DNA of 64,000 nt from Thiodiazotropha sp040793985 (GCA_040793985.1 JBFNJI010000018.1:1-64000), one strand, 5' to 3'; positions 50,335-60,284 are shown, counted from the stretch's first letter. Translations and numbers: made by a program. The notes: generated by a model not told the origin, from the sequence alone.

Positions 50335-51108
50335 TCAAGGCTCCAGCTGAAACCAGTCAGTCACGCCGTGCTGGGTTGCGACGGCAAACCGATCACTCAG
50401 ATCCGGTAACTGCTGAAGAACAAGTTGCGTCACCAGCTCGGGGTTGTTGTTCTTCTCGCTGAGGTGGGAAGCGACGACCCGCTGTAGACGCGATTCCTGC
50501 AGGCGCTTCAAGAGTGCCACCGCCTGGTGGTTGTTCAAATGGCCATGGGATCCACCCACCCTCGCCCGCAGGCTGGGCGGATAGGGTCCGTTGGCGAGTA
50601 GCTGCGAATCGTGGTTGAATTCGAGAATCAGGCTATCGCAGGCCTGCAAGATGCCTGCGATATGGGGCGTGATGTAGCCCGTGTCGGTGAGCAAGCCCAG
50701 GGTGCAACCATTGGTGCGGAAGAGGAACTGACAGGGCTCCCTGGCGTCATGGGGCACCGGGTAGGGAGTGATTGCCAGGTCCCCGATGTTCCACCAACCG
50801 GCATGAGAGTCGATCGTATGCATCACCGGCAGCTTTCCATAATTGGTGCCATGAAAGGTGCCGGGGGTCATCCAGACAGGGATGCCATAACGCCTCGCCA
50901 AGGCGCCCACGCCCCGGACATGGTCGGTGTGTTCATGGGTCACCAGGATCGCTGAAAGAGATGCCGCGTCGATACTCAAACCGCTGAGACGCTCCTCAAT
51001 GACACGCGCAGGAAACCCGCAATCCACCAGTACCCTGACTGACGGGGTTTCGATTATCAGCGCATTTCCCTGGCTGCCGCTGCCGAGCAGCGCGAAACTC
51101 AGAGACAC
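50335..51108 (-). CDS. YycJ/WalJ-like metallo-beta-lactamase hydrolase
   Basis: 257 aa. FALLGSGSQGNALIIE, metal motif THEHTDHVRG (about 60-65), H and D ligands in PVPHDAREP and LLTDTGYITPH, EFNHDSQLL, and GGSHGHLNNHQAVALL. Related to the YycJ/PhnP side of the MBL fold; nuclease or exonuclease function has been suggested for relatives. Three bp after bamC, same operon. Confidence 0.9.
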   Translation of the reverse strand: MSLSFALLGSGSQGNALIIETPSVRVLVDCGFPARVIEERLSGLSIDAASLSAILVTHEHTDHVRGVGALARRYGIPVWMTPGTFHGTNYGKLPVMHTIDSHAGWWNIGDLAITPYPVPHDAREPCQFLFRTNGCTLGLLTDTGYITPHIAGILQACDSLILEFNHDSQLLANGPYPPSLRARVGGSHGHLNNHQAVALLKRLQESRLQRVVASHLSEKNNNPELVTQLVLQQLPDLSDRFAVATQHGVTDWFQLEP

Positions 51109-51111
51109 GCT

Positions 51112-52254
51112 TCAGCGAATCTGTTCATGTATCAGGGTCAGTATCCGTCCTGCTGCCTTATGGTCGGCCTCGACACCATCCTGGTCTCTGATCACCACCT
51201 GGGTTCTTTGGTCGAGTTCCGAGAGCCTAACCTGGTATTGAGTCTCCTTATCGATACTCTCTTCATCGTCCCGCCAGAATGCGAGTTTTGAGAAGAAGCC
51301 TTTGTTCTCATCGGCTCCCGACAGTTCGCTGTATCTGACGAAGTAGATGCCGGATGAGCGATCCCTGTCCTCCACGGCAAATCCCACCCTGTCGAGGGCA
51401 ACCCCCGTCAACCGCCAGGCGCGGGCAAAGCCTTCATTGATCCAGAGTTCCGAATGCTCTTCGGTTTTGACCAGTTGCGAGCGTTGCTCCCTCTCCTCAC
51501 CCTGGGCCAGGGCGGTTTCCGCCTTCTCCTGCGCCATTCCGAGATAGACCATGAGGCTGCGCAGCATTGCGGCCTCGATACCCGGATCGTTGGGTCGGGG
51601 CGTCCAGTAGGTGGTGTCCGCATTTCCGCTGACATCCTCTTTCAGCTTCTCCTCCATGCCACGATGAGTCAGATAGAGCTCCGTGGTACCAGATTCGAGT
51701 CCCGCCTCCAGGCGCACCCGGAACTGATCGCGGGTGGCGGAACTGTAGATACTGCCAAGGGTCTTGCGGAAGAACTCGGTAATCACCCCCTGCTTGATAT
51801 CGGCCCGGCTCTCCAGCCAGTCGGTCTTCATGACCCCGATGGTCGGGTCCTGTTCCAGCAGCAGCAGGCCGTTGTTTCTCCAGAAGGCAACCACCTTGGG
51901 CCATACAGACTGAGGTACGGCATTGATTACCAGCCAGCGCTGATCGCCGTCACGCTCGACCCTGATATTTTCAAACTCCGGCAATACCTCGTCGGATGAG
52001 CTCACAGCCCCACCCCTTTTCCGCTGCCGCTTGTTGGCATACTCCTCATAAGAGGCACCGCCCGCGTCCGGTATAACCATTGCGTCCTGAATCGTGGAGC
52101 GGGTGAGGTCGGGCGGAATTTCGAGATCATCAACCGTCTCCTTCTGGGATCGGTAAATGCGCTCGGAATCTGAAAAGTAACCGCCGCCAGAGCTACAACC
52201 TATCAAGGCCAAGGGCAGCAGGGTGATTAACAGAAAAACTAAAGCAGATTGCAT
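51112..52254 (-). CDS. bamC: Outer-membrane assembly lipoprotein BamC
   Basis: 380 aa. Signal and lipobox ALIGCSS (Cys20), then the unstructured BamD-binding segment (YRSQKETVDDLEIPPDLT), and two helix-grip domains (about 105-220, WPKVVAFWRNNGLLLLEQDPTIGVMKTDW; and 280-380). Accessory subunit of the BAM complex. Follows dapA, the standard gammaproteobacterial order. Confidence 0.93.
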   Translation of the reverse strand: MQSALVFLLITLLPLALIGCSSGGGYFSDSERIYRSQKETVDDLEIPPDLTRSTIQDAMVIPDAGGASYEEYANKRQRKRGGAVSSSDEVLPEFENIRVERDGDQRWLVINAVPQSVWPKVVAFWRNNGLLLLEQDPTIGVMKTDWLESRADIKQGVITEFFRKTLGSIYSSATRDQFRVRLEAGLESGTTELYLTHRGMEEKLKEDVSGNADTTYWTPRPNDPGIEAAMLRSLMVYLGMAQEKAETALAQGEEREQRSQLVKTEEHSELWINEGFARAWRLTGVALDRVGFAVEDRDRSSGIYFVRYSELSGADENKGFFSKLAFWRDDEESIDKETQYQVRLSELDQRTQVVIRDQDGVEADHKAAGRILTLIHEQIR

Positions 52255-52404
52255 GTCTAAGAAATCGTTGGATATTTATGTGTTGCCTATGACAGCGGAA
52301 CCAGGTGATAAGTTTGATGCGGAATCACGCTACACCCTCAAGCATGGCGTGGAAGAGCCGCCCAGGCATAAACCGACTCGACGGACAAACCCTCAATGAA
52401 ACGG

Positions 52405-53286
52405 TCATAGAATCCCGGCCTGGTGCATCGCCTGCATGACCTCATCCTCCGCCGACGGACTCAGCCACGTCAGCGGCAAACGGATACCGCGTTTGGCCAA
52501 ACCCAGTTTCATCATTACCCATTTAACCGGAATGGGGCTGGATTCCACAAACAGTGCGCGGTGCAGACCGGCCAGTTTTGCATCGATCGCCCGCGCCTCC
52601 TCTTCTCGGCCCGCCAGTGCCGCTACGCTCATCTCATGCATCAGGCGGGGGGCGGCATTCGCGGTAACCGAGATAACCCCATCACCACCCTGCAGTAAAA
52701 AGTCGCAGCCTGTTGCATCGTCACCGCTGAGCAAGATGAATGAGGCGTCGCACTGCTCACGTATCTGATGCAGGCGAGACAGATCACCCGTCGCCTCCTT
52801 GACGCCGATTATGTTGGGCACCGCGGCCAATCTCACGACTGTCTCGGGCAGCATGTCGCACGCCGTTCGGCCGGGTACATTATAGAGAATCTGCGGTATA
52901 TCAACTGCTTCGGCAACCGCCTTGTGGTGCAGAAAAAGCCCTTCCTGCGTGGGCTTGTTGTAATAGGGCGTCACCAGCAGGCAGGCATCGGCGCCCGACG
53001 CCTTTGCGCACTGGGTCAGGGTAACCGCTTCACGGGTGGAGTTTGCCCCGGTACCCGCGATCACAGGCACCCTGCCGCCGACGTAGTCGACAACCCGCCG
53101 GATCACCTCGCAATGCTCTTCTTCATCCAGGGTGGCGGACTCGCCGGTGGTGCCCACCGCGACGATCGCATCACTCCCTTGCTCGATGTGAAACTCCACG
53201 AGGGCGCGTAATGCGGCATCGTCCAGGCTGCCATCCTCCCCCATGGGAGTGATCATTGCTACCATACTGCCTTGAAACATCGCCAC
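52405..53286 (-). CDS. dapA: 4-hydroxy-tetrahydrodipicolinate synthase
   Basis: 293 aa TIM-barrel lyase of lysine/DAP synthesis. Schiff-base Lys in IIGVKEATGDL (about 161), the Tyr in LYNVPGRT, and the TTGESATL loop near 45. ATG 53286 and the MFQGSMVAMITPM start match the family. It is divergent from gcvR, giving the E. coli order bcp-gcvR / dapA-bamC. Confidence 0.97.
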   Translation of the reverse strand: MAMFQGSMVAMITPMGEDGSLDDAALRALVEFHIEQGSDAIVAVGTTGESATLDEEEHCEVIRRVVDYVGGRVPVIAGTGANSTREAVTLTQCAKASGADACLLVTPYYNKPTQEGLFLHHKAVAEAVDIPQILYNVPGRTACDMLPETVVRLAAVPNIIGVKEATGDLSRLHQIREQCDASFILLSGDDATGCDFLLQGGDGVISVTANAAPRLMHEMSVAALAGREEEARAIDAKLAGLHRALFVESSPIPVKWVMMKLGLAKRGIRLPLTWLSPSAEDEVMQAMHQAGIL

Positions 53287-53454
53287 TCACCCCGATTTAC
53301 TGAATAATCGGCAATGGTATCCTGTGGCTTGCAATGATGACAAGGGGCATGAAATGCGTGCCCGGCCGAGGGCGCAAAAATATCGCTTGACAGAGATAAC
53401 AGATGTTACACTCTCCCTTAAATTCATTCTTAAACACCACACTAAGCGATTTAT

Positions 53455-53994
53455 ATGTCCACGCCAAAGAATTACCTGGTTATCTCAGCACTTGGAAAAG
53501 ATCAACCCGGCATCGTCAAAGATCTCTCGAAGAAGATACTTGATGAAGGCTGTAATATCACCGACAGCAGAATGACGGTATTGGGAGGTGAATTCGCAAT
53601 CCTGTTGTTGATCGAAGGCCCCTGGAACACCCTAGCCAAGCTCGAGGGGGCTGTTCCCGAACTCCAGGAGGACCTGGGGCTTACCATCATCTGTAAGCGC
53701 ACCGAGGGGAGGGTTCGCAGTAGCAGCCAACTGCCCTACATGGTCGAGGTCGTCTCCATGGACCATCCCGGCATCGTCAATCAACTGGCTGAGTTTTTCT
53801 CCGAACGCGAGATCAACATTGAGGATATGGTCACCGCGAGTTATTCGGCAGCCCACACCGGTACCCCCATGTTTTCAGTTCACATGAGTGTCGGCATTCC
53901 CTCGGAGATTCACATCGCGGCATTGCGGGAGGAGTTCATGGACTACTGCGATGCACTGAATCTGGATGCCGTTATCGAACCCATCAAGGGGTAA
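53455..53994 (+). CDS. gcvR: Glycine cleavage system transcriptional repressor GcvR-like ACT protein
   Basis: 179 aa with two ACT domains: SALGKDQPGIVKDLSKKILDEGCNITDSRM and VVSMDHPGIVNQLAEFFSEREINIEDM. In E. coli GcvR blocks GcvA in response to glycine. No DNA-binding motif of its own. Neighbours bcp and dapA confirm orthology. Confidence 0.92.
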   Translation: MSTPKNYLVISALGKDQPGIVKDLSKKILDEGCNITDSRMTVLGGEFAILLLIEGPWNTLAKLEGAVPELQEDLGLTIICKRTEGRVRSSSQLPYMVEVVSMDHPGIVNQLAEFFSEREINIEDMVTASYSAAHTGTPMFSVHMSVGIPSEIHIAALREEFMDYCDALNLDAVIEPIKG

Positions 53995-54011
53995 GGAGAA
54001 ACCGACAAACC

Positions 54012-54497
54012 ATGCCCGTCATTACCATAGGCAAGGCCGTGCCCAAAATTGAGTTACTCGCCACCGGCGACAAGAGGATCAAACTCACCGATTTCCACGG
54101 CAAACCCATCGTTCTCTATTTCTACCCAAAAGCGAGCACACCGGGATGCACCCAGGAGGGGCTCGATTTCAGTGCCGCAATTGCGAAGTTCCGACGCCAG
54201 TCGGCGGTGATCCTCGGAGTCTCCAGGGACAGCCTCAAGGCCCAGGAAAATTTTAAGCAAAAACAAAGGTTTCCCTTCGATCTGATTGCCGACACAGAGG
54301 AGAAACTGTGCCAGGCATTCGATGTCATAAAAATGAAATCGATGTACGGCAAGCAGGTTCGGGGCATCGAGCGCAGTACCTTCTTGATCGATGAGGCCGG
54401 CAAGCTGCGCTGGGAATGGCGCAAGCTCAAAGTCAAGGGACACGTGGATGAGGTCCTGGAGACCTTGAAGGCGATGCGCGCCGGTAAACTAGCCTGA
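54012..54497 (+). CDS. bcp: Thioredoxin-dependent peroxiredoxin, Bcp/PrxQ type
   Basis: 161 aa. Peroxidatic Cys46 in STPGCTQEGLDF. The usual nearby resolving Cys five residues on (TPGCTxxxC) is Leu51 here, so the enzyme must use another Cys (Cys100, KLCQAF) or an external thiol, a 1-Cys variant. Downstream of gcvR by 17 bp, co-directional. Confidence 0.93.
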   Translation: MPVITIGKAVPKIELLATGDKRIKLTDFHGKPIVLYFYPKASTPGCTQEGLDFSAAIAKFRRQSAVILGVSRDSLKAQENFKQKQRFPFDLIADTEEKLCQAFDVIKMKSMYGKQVRGIERSTFLIDEAGKLRWEWRKLKVKGHVDEVLETLKAMRAGKLA

Positions 54498-54616
54498 ACA
54501 TCAACAACAGCTATACACAATCTCAAACAACACCCACGCAATCTTGTGCTGCACAACCGTATCACAGCGCGGATTGCGGATTGCTGTAAACCATTTTGAC
54601 TAGCCAAAAATTGCAT

Positions 54617-56026
54617 ATGTCCGAAAAACGACCCGACCAAACCCGTCTCTTCGTCCTCGATACAAACGTGCTGATGCACGATCCCTCAGCCCTGTTCCGT
54701 TTCAAGGAGCACGATATCTACCTGCCGATGGTGGTGCTGGAGGAGCTGGACAAGGGAAAAAAGGGTATGTCTGAGGTTGCGAGGAATGTGCGTCAGACCA
54801 GCCGTTTTCTCGACGAACTGATGAGCAATGTGCCTCAATCCGCCATCTGCGACGGTATTCCTCTCAATACCCTGCAGTTGAACGGAGGTATCGAAACACT
54901 CACCGGCCATCTCTTTTTCCAGACCAAGCCTTTGAGTGGAGATCTGCCATCGACCCTACCCGGAAACACACCGGACAACACCATCCTCGCAACCGCGCTC
55001 AACCTGCAGGCTGAGTATCCCGAAAGAGAGATCATTCTGGTCTCCAAGGATATAAATCTGCGGATCAAGGCCGCGGTGGTGGGCATACATGCCGAAGACT
55101 ACTCAAATGACAAGGTCCTGGAGGACGTCAATCTGCTCTACAGCGGCAATGAGCGTCTGGCGGTGGATTTCTGGGACCAGCACACCCGGGAGGTCGAGTC
55201 CTGGCAGGAGCAGGGACGGACCTTCTATCGCATCGCCGGACCCGATACAGAGGCATGGTATCCCAGTCAGTGCCTGCACCTGCCCGGGGAAGACGAATTC
55301 CATGCCATCGTCAGAAAAAAGGAGGGGCAGAGCGCCATCATCGAGCTGGTGGAGGACTACACCAACCCCAAGCATTCCGTGTGGGGAATCACAGCGCGCA
55401 ACCAGGAACAGAACTTTGCCCTAAACCTGCTGCTCGATCCCGATCTCGATTTTGTTTCGCTGTTGGGTACGGCAGGTACCGGCAAGACCCTGCTGACCCT
55501 TGCCGCGGGGCTGGTACAGACCCTCGATCTCAATCTCTATCGCGAGATCATCATGACCCGGGTAACCGTTCCGGTGGGTGAGGATATAGGTTTTCTTCCC
55601 GGCACTGAGGAGGAGAAGATGACCCCCTGGATGGGTGCGCTGATGGACAACCTTGAGGTATTGACCCAGACGGAAGGCGGTGAGTGGGGGCGAGCCGCCA
55701 CCGAGGACCTGTTGCGCAGCCGCATCCGCATTCATTCACTCAATTTCATGCGCGGCCGCACCTTCCTCAACAAGTACATCATCCTCGACGAAGCCCAGAA
55801 CCTGACCCCGAAACAGATGAAAACCCTGGTCACACGAGCCGGGCCAGGGACAAAGATCGTCTGTCTCGGCAATGTGGCACAGATCGACACCCCCTACCTG
55901 ACCGAAACCACATCGGGCCTGACCTATGCCGTCGATCGGTTTAAAAACTGGCCGCACAGCGGGCATATCACCCTGCAGAGAGGTGAGCGCTCGAGACTTG
56001 CGGATTATGCCTCAGAGAATCTCTAG
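54617..56026 (+). CDS. PIN-PhoH fusion ATPase (PhoH2/YlaK type)
   Basis: 469 aa. N-terminal PIN RNase domain (1-140: FVLDTNVLMHDP, acidic residues in VVLEELDKGKKG and DNTILATAL, LVSKDINLRIKA), then the PhoH P-loop domain (about 245-469: SLLGTAGTGKTLLTLAAGL, IILDEAQNLTPKQMKTL). Members have RNA-unwinding and RNase activity. ATG 54617 is chosen; TTG 54596 would add seven residues. Confidence 0.92.
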   Translation: MSEKRPDQTRLFVLDTNVLMHDPSALFRFKEHDIYLPMVVLEELDKGKKGMSEVARNVRQTSRFLDELMSNVPQSAICDGIPLNTLQLNGGIETLTGHLFFQTKPLSGDLPSTLPGNTPDNTILATALNLQAEYPEREIILVSKDINLRIKAAVVGIHAEDYSNDKVLEDVNLLYSGNERLAVDFWDQHTREVESWQEQGRTFYRIAGPDTEAWYPSQCLHLPGEDEFHAIVRKKEGQSAIIELVEDYTNPKHSVWGITARNQEQNFALNLLLDPDLDFVSLLGTAGTGKTLLTLAAGLVQTLDLNLYREIIMTRVTVPVGEDIGFLPGTEEEKMTPWMGALMDNLEVLTQTEGGEWGRAATEDLLRSRIRIHSLNFMRGRTFLNKYIILDEAQNLTPKQMKTLVTRAGPGTKIVCLGNVAQIDTPYLTETTSGLTYAVDRFKNWPHSGHITLQRGERSRLADYASENL

Positions 56027-56104
56027 GTAGGTGATCTCGGCTGGGTTATTGACGGTGCCTTACCCCACAACTGAGCGAGCCTGAACAATACCCGAACAAG
56101 CGTC

Positions 56105-58960
56105 CTAGTGAATACTGCCTCGATCGACGATGGTCTTCAGCTCGGTAATGGTGCGACGGTAGACATCGGCGGCTTGATTGTAACTGCTTACCAATCCCGA
56201 GGTGTCTTTCTGACGACCTTTGAATTCCAGTTCACGGGCGAGAATCGAGAGTTCCATCGCTCCCACATTGGCACTGCTCGACTTAAGCGGATGTGCCGAT
56301 TTCACCAGGGCGTCCAGGTCTCGATCCTTCACTGCATCACGTATACCATGCATAAGCCCCGGTGCACTGCTCAGGTAACTCTCGAGAACAGAGACGAACT
56401 CATCTTCCATAATTTCATATAACTCTTCCAAAACGCTGCGGTCTATCATGCCGCCTGAAGACATATTGAGGTCTCCTGTGCTCGTGCTCTCTAAATCTTC
56501 ACTTGAGATTATGCCGGATGGCGCCGCCAAATTCTCATCACCACCGCTCTCCTCTGCCAGCGCGCTCTCTTCGCCCTGGCTGATCATCTCTTCCATGGGC
56601 AGCCACTGACGCAGCATATTCTCAAGTTGTGCCGGTTTCACGGGTTTTGAGAGATAATCGTCCATCCCAACCGCCAGACAGCGCTCCCGATCCCCTGCCA
56701 TCGCGTTCGCGGTCATCGCGATTACCGGCGTACGCATCAATCCCTGCGTCACTTCCCGGTCCCTGATCGCCTCTGTGGCCTCGTAACCGTCCATTCGCGG
56801 CATCTGGCAGTCCATCAAGACCACATCGAACTGCTCCTCGTGCATGGCATCCATCGCTTCTACGCCATCGTTTGCTGTTATCGGCGAGAGCCCCGCTTTT
56901 TCCAGCATTTTTTTCACCACCGCCTGATTCACGGGATTGTCCTCAACCACCAAAACCCGTCCCGCAAGCCTGGTATGCCGATTTACCGCTTCACGGTCAT
57001 CGGCACGTTCGCTACCGGGAAGCTGATTCTCGCTTTCTCCCTGTTTGTCGAGCCAATTCATGTGGTCGTCGGGGAGACGCGGAATCGGCGCCTCTTCAGG
57101 TGTTGTTGTTACCCCCGGTACCTGCTCCACGTCGAATACCCTATTCAGTCGTTGAGTGATCTCCTTGCTCCTGCCTCCGCCACTCAAGCATTCGATGTCG
57201 AGTGCCTCGAGGGTCTCGATACTCTCCTCCGGGACATTGATGGCCAGCACGTGGACATCACGCATATGCGAGATCTCACGCGCGGAATTGACAACCTGAA
57301 GCAGATTGACACTGGAAAATGCAGCATCGATCACAATCAGCTCATAACGCCAACTGGCGCCAAGATTGGCAGATGTCTTCAGTTTGGAAAGGGCGTCATA
57401 CTGGTCATCGGTCTGCTCCAGAATCATTCCCTGCTCTTTCAGTAAGTTCGCCAATGCTGCGGTCTCGGCACTGTTCTTCGCCGCCAGCAACAGGGTACGG
57501 ATATCGTTGAGATTGCGTCGACTGGACGGAATCTCCTGCAGTGATTTTCGCATCGGCAGGATGAACCAGAAATAGGATCCTTTGCCCAGTTGGGACTTTA
57601 CTCCGATTCGTCCACCCATCAATTCGGTCAGACGCTTGCAGATAACCAAGCCTAATCCGGTACCACCATGCTTGCGGGTGGTGGACGCATCGGCCTGGGT
57701 AAAGGGCTCGAAGAGACGATTTACGTGCTCCTCCGACATTCCCATCCCGGTATCCCTGACAGCAAACAGCAACTCCACTTCTGTGCGTGTCGACTGGCGG
57801 GTGGAGACCTCCACCGAAACCTCTCCCTTCTCGGTGAACTTGACTGCGTTGCTCACCAGGTTGGTGAGAATCTGGCGGAGTCTGATCGGATCGCCACGCA
57901 CAATCCTCGGTACATCCCGTGCAATGTTGTAGTTGAGTTTCAAGTTACGACGGTCAGCGGCATTTTTCATCAGTGATGTCACCTGGGTGACAACATCCTT
58001 CAGGGTGACGTCGATAAACTCCAAATCGAGCTTGCCTGCCTCGATCTTGGAGAAATCGAGGATATCGTTGATGATACTTAGAAGAACCTGGGACGAATTG
58101 AGCGCGGTTGTGACAAACTGCTTTTGCTCGTTGTTGAGTTTGGTTTCCAGCAGCATATCGAGAATCGGCAGAATGCCGTTCAGCGGCGTACGGATCTCAT
58201 GACTCATTGTGGCCAAAAACTCCGACTTCGCCAGATTCGCACTCTCCGCCGCCTCTTTCGCCAGAAACAGCTCCTGCTCAACAGACTGCCGCTGGTCATT
58301 TTCCACGATCAGGCGACTGCGCATTTCACTGAGTTCGGTCTCCGAAGCGACCATCCGTTCATGCAGTAATACACGGTTCGCAGCGAGCAGCAGATATCCC
58401 TGCTGGTAGACCATCATCCATGCCGACAGAATCAACAGCGCCAGGGCATAGGCGATCATGCCAATGAGAAACTCATTGGGCACCAAATCTTTATCACCGG
58501 AGATGCTGAATACCACCAGCGCCGTTCCCGCCAATACGAAAACGATACTGAAAAAGGTATCGATGGTAAGCAACAGGGCTGTGAGCAGAAAGACGGTCCC
58601 GATCAGAACCAGGTCGATGACCAGGTAATCGGTATCCATGGTGTTGGTCAGCAGGTAGATTAGCGCGGAGGCCCACAACAAGCCAAGCAAGGATATGCCG
58701 GGGAGTAGCGCATAGCGCCACATCTGGATCCGTTCCAGACTGCTTTTACGGACGATAATGGTGAGTACGGTCTGACCAATCAGAACCAGCGCAAGCAAGC
58801 CACCCCAGATCACACCCAGGGGTGTCTCCCAGACCCTATTCAGATAGAAAAAAATTACGCCGGCAATGAGGTTGGCAATAATAAGCGTGGTACCGTTTGC
58901 GTAAAGCAAGCGTACCCGCTCTTTTCTTATTTTCACCGCCTCTTCGTTTGGATCAGTCAT
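56105..58960 (-). CDS. BarA-like hybrid sensor histidine kinase
   Basis: 951 aa. About six hydrophobic helices (25-42, 50-70, 86-104, 115-133, 138-152, 165-185), HisKA ATMSHEIRTPLNG with His254, HATPase (about 370-480, DTGMGMSEEHVNRLF, GGTGLGLVICKRL), a degenerate receiver lacking the acid pocket (about 495-620), a good receiver (RVLVVEDNPVNQ, VVLMDCQMPRMDG) and a C-terminal HPt with His in KSAHPLKSSSAN. The periplasmic part is minimal, so the membrane region may sense. The partner regulator is not in the window. Confidence 0.93.
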   Translation of the reverse strand: MTDPNEEAVKIRKERVRLLYANGTTLIIANLIAGVIFFYLNRVWETPLGVIWGGLLALVLIGQTVLTIIVRKSSLERIQMWRYALLPGISLLGLLWASALIYLLTNTMDTDYLVIDLVLIGTVFLLTALLLTIDTFFSIVFVLAGTALVVFSISGDKDLVPNEFLIGMIAYALALLILSAWMMVYQQGYLLLAANRVLLHERMVASETELSEMRSRLIVENDQRQSVEQELFLAKEAAESANLAKSEFLATMSHEIRTPLNGILPILDMLLETKLNNEQKQFVTTALNSSQVLLSIINDILDFSKIEAGKLDLEFIDVTLKDVVTQVTSLMKNAADRRNLKLNYNIARDVPRIVRGDPIRLRQILTNLVSNAVKFTEKGEVSVEVSTRQSTRTEVELLFAVRDTGMGMSEEHVNRLFEPFTQADASTTRKHGGTGLGLVICKRLTELMGGRIGVKSQLGKGSYFWFILPMRKSLQEIPSSRRNLNDIRTLLLAAKNSAETAALANLLKEQGMILEQTDDQYDALSKLKTSANLGASWRYELIVIDAAFSSVNLLQVVNSAREISHMRDVHVLAINVPEESIETLEALDIECLSGGGRSKEITQRLNRVFDVEQVPGVTTTPEEAPIPRLPDDHMNWLDKQGESENQLPGSERADDREAVNRHTRLAGRVLVVEDNPVNQAVVKKMLEKAGLSPITANDGVEAMDAMHEEQFDVVLMDCQMPRMDGYEATEAIRDREVTQGLMRTPVIAMTANAMAGDRERCLAVGMDDYLSKPVKPAQLENMLRQWLPMEEMISQGEESALAEESGGDENLAAPSGIISSEDLESTSTGDLNMSSGGMIDRSVLEELYEIMEDEFVSVLESYLSSAPGLMHGIRDAVKDRDLDALVKSAHPLKSSSANVGAMELSILARELEFKGRQKDTSGLVSSYNQAADVYRRTITELKTIVDRGSIH

Positions 58961-59172
58961 GCCCGATGCCCGGCTTATAAACCCCCGCTAAGTGCGTCTA
59001 AATTAACACATTAACCCTGCAAAAGTGTAGCAAAGTTGTGCAACTTTGACGTACAGGTAGAGCCGTCCTTCGCACATCCACCGTCCGTGACATCTTATTC
59101 TGCAATACCACTATTTATACTAGACTCGATTCTATCCTTTCTCTCCGAACCTGGATAGCAGAACACACTCAC

Positions 59173-59853
59173 GTGATATCCGATCCAAGCATCATCGATC
59201 AAATAACCGCCCGGTTTCGATTCTTACAGGGAGCAGACGCAGATTTCATTCGCCATTTTTTCAACAGTAGCACAATCACGCATCTTGCATCTGACCAACC
59301 GATCTGCCAACAGGGGATGCACTGCAGCCACCTGGCCCTGGTGATTGAAGGTACGGCGCGTGTCTACAAAATCGGTGAAAACGGGCGTGAAATCACCCTC
59401 TACCGGATCGGCCCCGGCGAGAGCTGCATCCTCACCGCTTCATGCATTATGAGCCGTAAGCCCTTTCCTGCATTCGCCATCAGCGAAGAACCGATCAAGG
59501 CCTTGATCCTATCGAGCGCAGACGTGGTGCGCTGGTCAAACCAGGAAGCGACCTGGAGAGACTATCTGTTCCAACTCATCAGCGATCGTCTCGGTGATGT
59601 TATAAGCGTGGTCGAGGAGGTTGCATTCCGGCGGGTAGATCGCAGGCTCGTCAGCTACCTACTGCAGCATATCGAGAACAACGGCATGCACATGCAGGTC
59701 ACTCACCAGTCGATCGCATCCGACCTGGGCACTTCCCGCGAAGTGGTGAGTCGAATATTGAAGGACTTTGAACAACAGGGAATGATCTCAACCTCCCGCG
59801 GCACTATAACCCTGGAGGACCGGCATCGCCTGAGCGAAAAACTCACCGAATAG
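59173..59853 (+). CDS. Crp/Fnr-family transcriptional regulator 2
   Basis: 226 aa, start GTG 59173. beta roll (about 25-135) with IEGTARVYKIGENGREITLYRIGPGESC, dimer helix, and HTH SIASDLGTSREVVSRILKDFEQQGM. The Cys residues (Cys45, Cys51, Cys84, Cys91) do not form an FNR pattern. Downstream are a palindromic operator candidate and the DUF2892 gene, a common regulon for sulfur/thiosulfate or nitric-oxide-responsive proteins of this type. Confidence 0.92.
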   Translation: MISDPSIIDQITARFRFLQGADADFIRHFFNSSTITHLASDQPICQQGMHCSHLALVIEGTARVYKIGENGREITLYRIGPGESCILTASCIMSRKPFPAFAISEEPIKALILSSADVVRWSNQEATWRDYLFQLISDRLGDVISVVEEVAFRRVDRRLVSYLLQHIENNGMHMQVTHQSIASDLGTSREVVSRILKDFEQQGMISTSRGTITLEDRHRLSEKLTE

Positions 59854-59889
59854 CTGACCGACCCGGCTTCACGGCCACGCATCGCACTC

Positions 59890-60000
59890 TGTGACTTAGT
59901 CACATACTTGCCCCCTGCTTGCGGGTAAGGTTATCCGCCGGTAGCGCCGTTTCTCGATGAGAAAAGCTATTCATGTGCAGGCGTTTTGTGACTTATCACT
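59890..60000 (+). promoter_or_regulatory. Crp/Fnr-type operator candidates upstream of the DUF2892 gene
   Basis: A palindrome TGTGACTTAGTCACA at 59890-59904 resembles CRP half-sites TGTGA and TCACA, one base closer than the canonical six-base gap. A weaker second copy TGTGACTTATCACT lies at 59987-60000. They lie between a Crp/Fnr gene and a 64-aa membrane protein gene, so control by the neighbour is likely. Confidence 0.55.
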
Positions 60001-60019
60001 CTATGTAAAGGAGCGGATC

Positions 60020-60214
60020 ATGACTCAGAATGTTGGTAGTATTGAACGGATAATCCGGATAGTTGCCGGATTGGCAATTCTTGCCTGGGGGTTCCTCTTG
60101 AGCGACCCGATCAACTGGTGGGGCGCGATCGGTGCCGTGCCGCTGGTAACCGGCTTGGTCTCTTTTTGTCCGCTATGGACCGTCTTCGGCATCAATACGA
60201 AAAAGACCGCCTGA
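60020..60214 (+). CDS. DUF2892 (YgaP-type) inner-membrane protein
   Basis: 64 aa. MTQNVGSIERIIRIVAGLAILAWGF, then PLVTGLVSFCPLWTVFGINT, the YgaP transmembrane motif, two spans. AAAGGAG just upstream of ATG 60020 sets the start. Relatives occur with rhodanese domains. It is regulated, by position, from the palindromes at 59890-60000. Confidence 0.88.
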   Translation: MTQNVGSIERIIRIVAGLAILAWGFLLSDPINWWGAIGAVPLVTGLVSFCPLWTVFGINTKKTA

Positions 60215-60242
60215 GCTGTAACTTCTCGATACTCCGCGACAG

Positions 60243-60281
60243 CCCGTCAACCAGATGAGATCGTTCGATCGGGTTGACGGG
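60243..60281. terminator. Hairpin between convergent genes
   Basis: CCCGTCAACC/GGTTGACGGG, a perfect 10-bp stem (60243-60252 with 60272-60281) with a 19-base loop but no T tract, between the DUF2892 gene and the convergent permease gene. It could end transcription on either side only weakly. Confidence 0.45.
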
Positions 60282-60284
60282 TTG

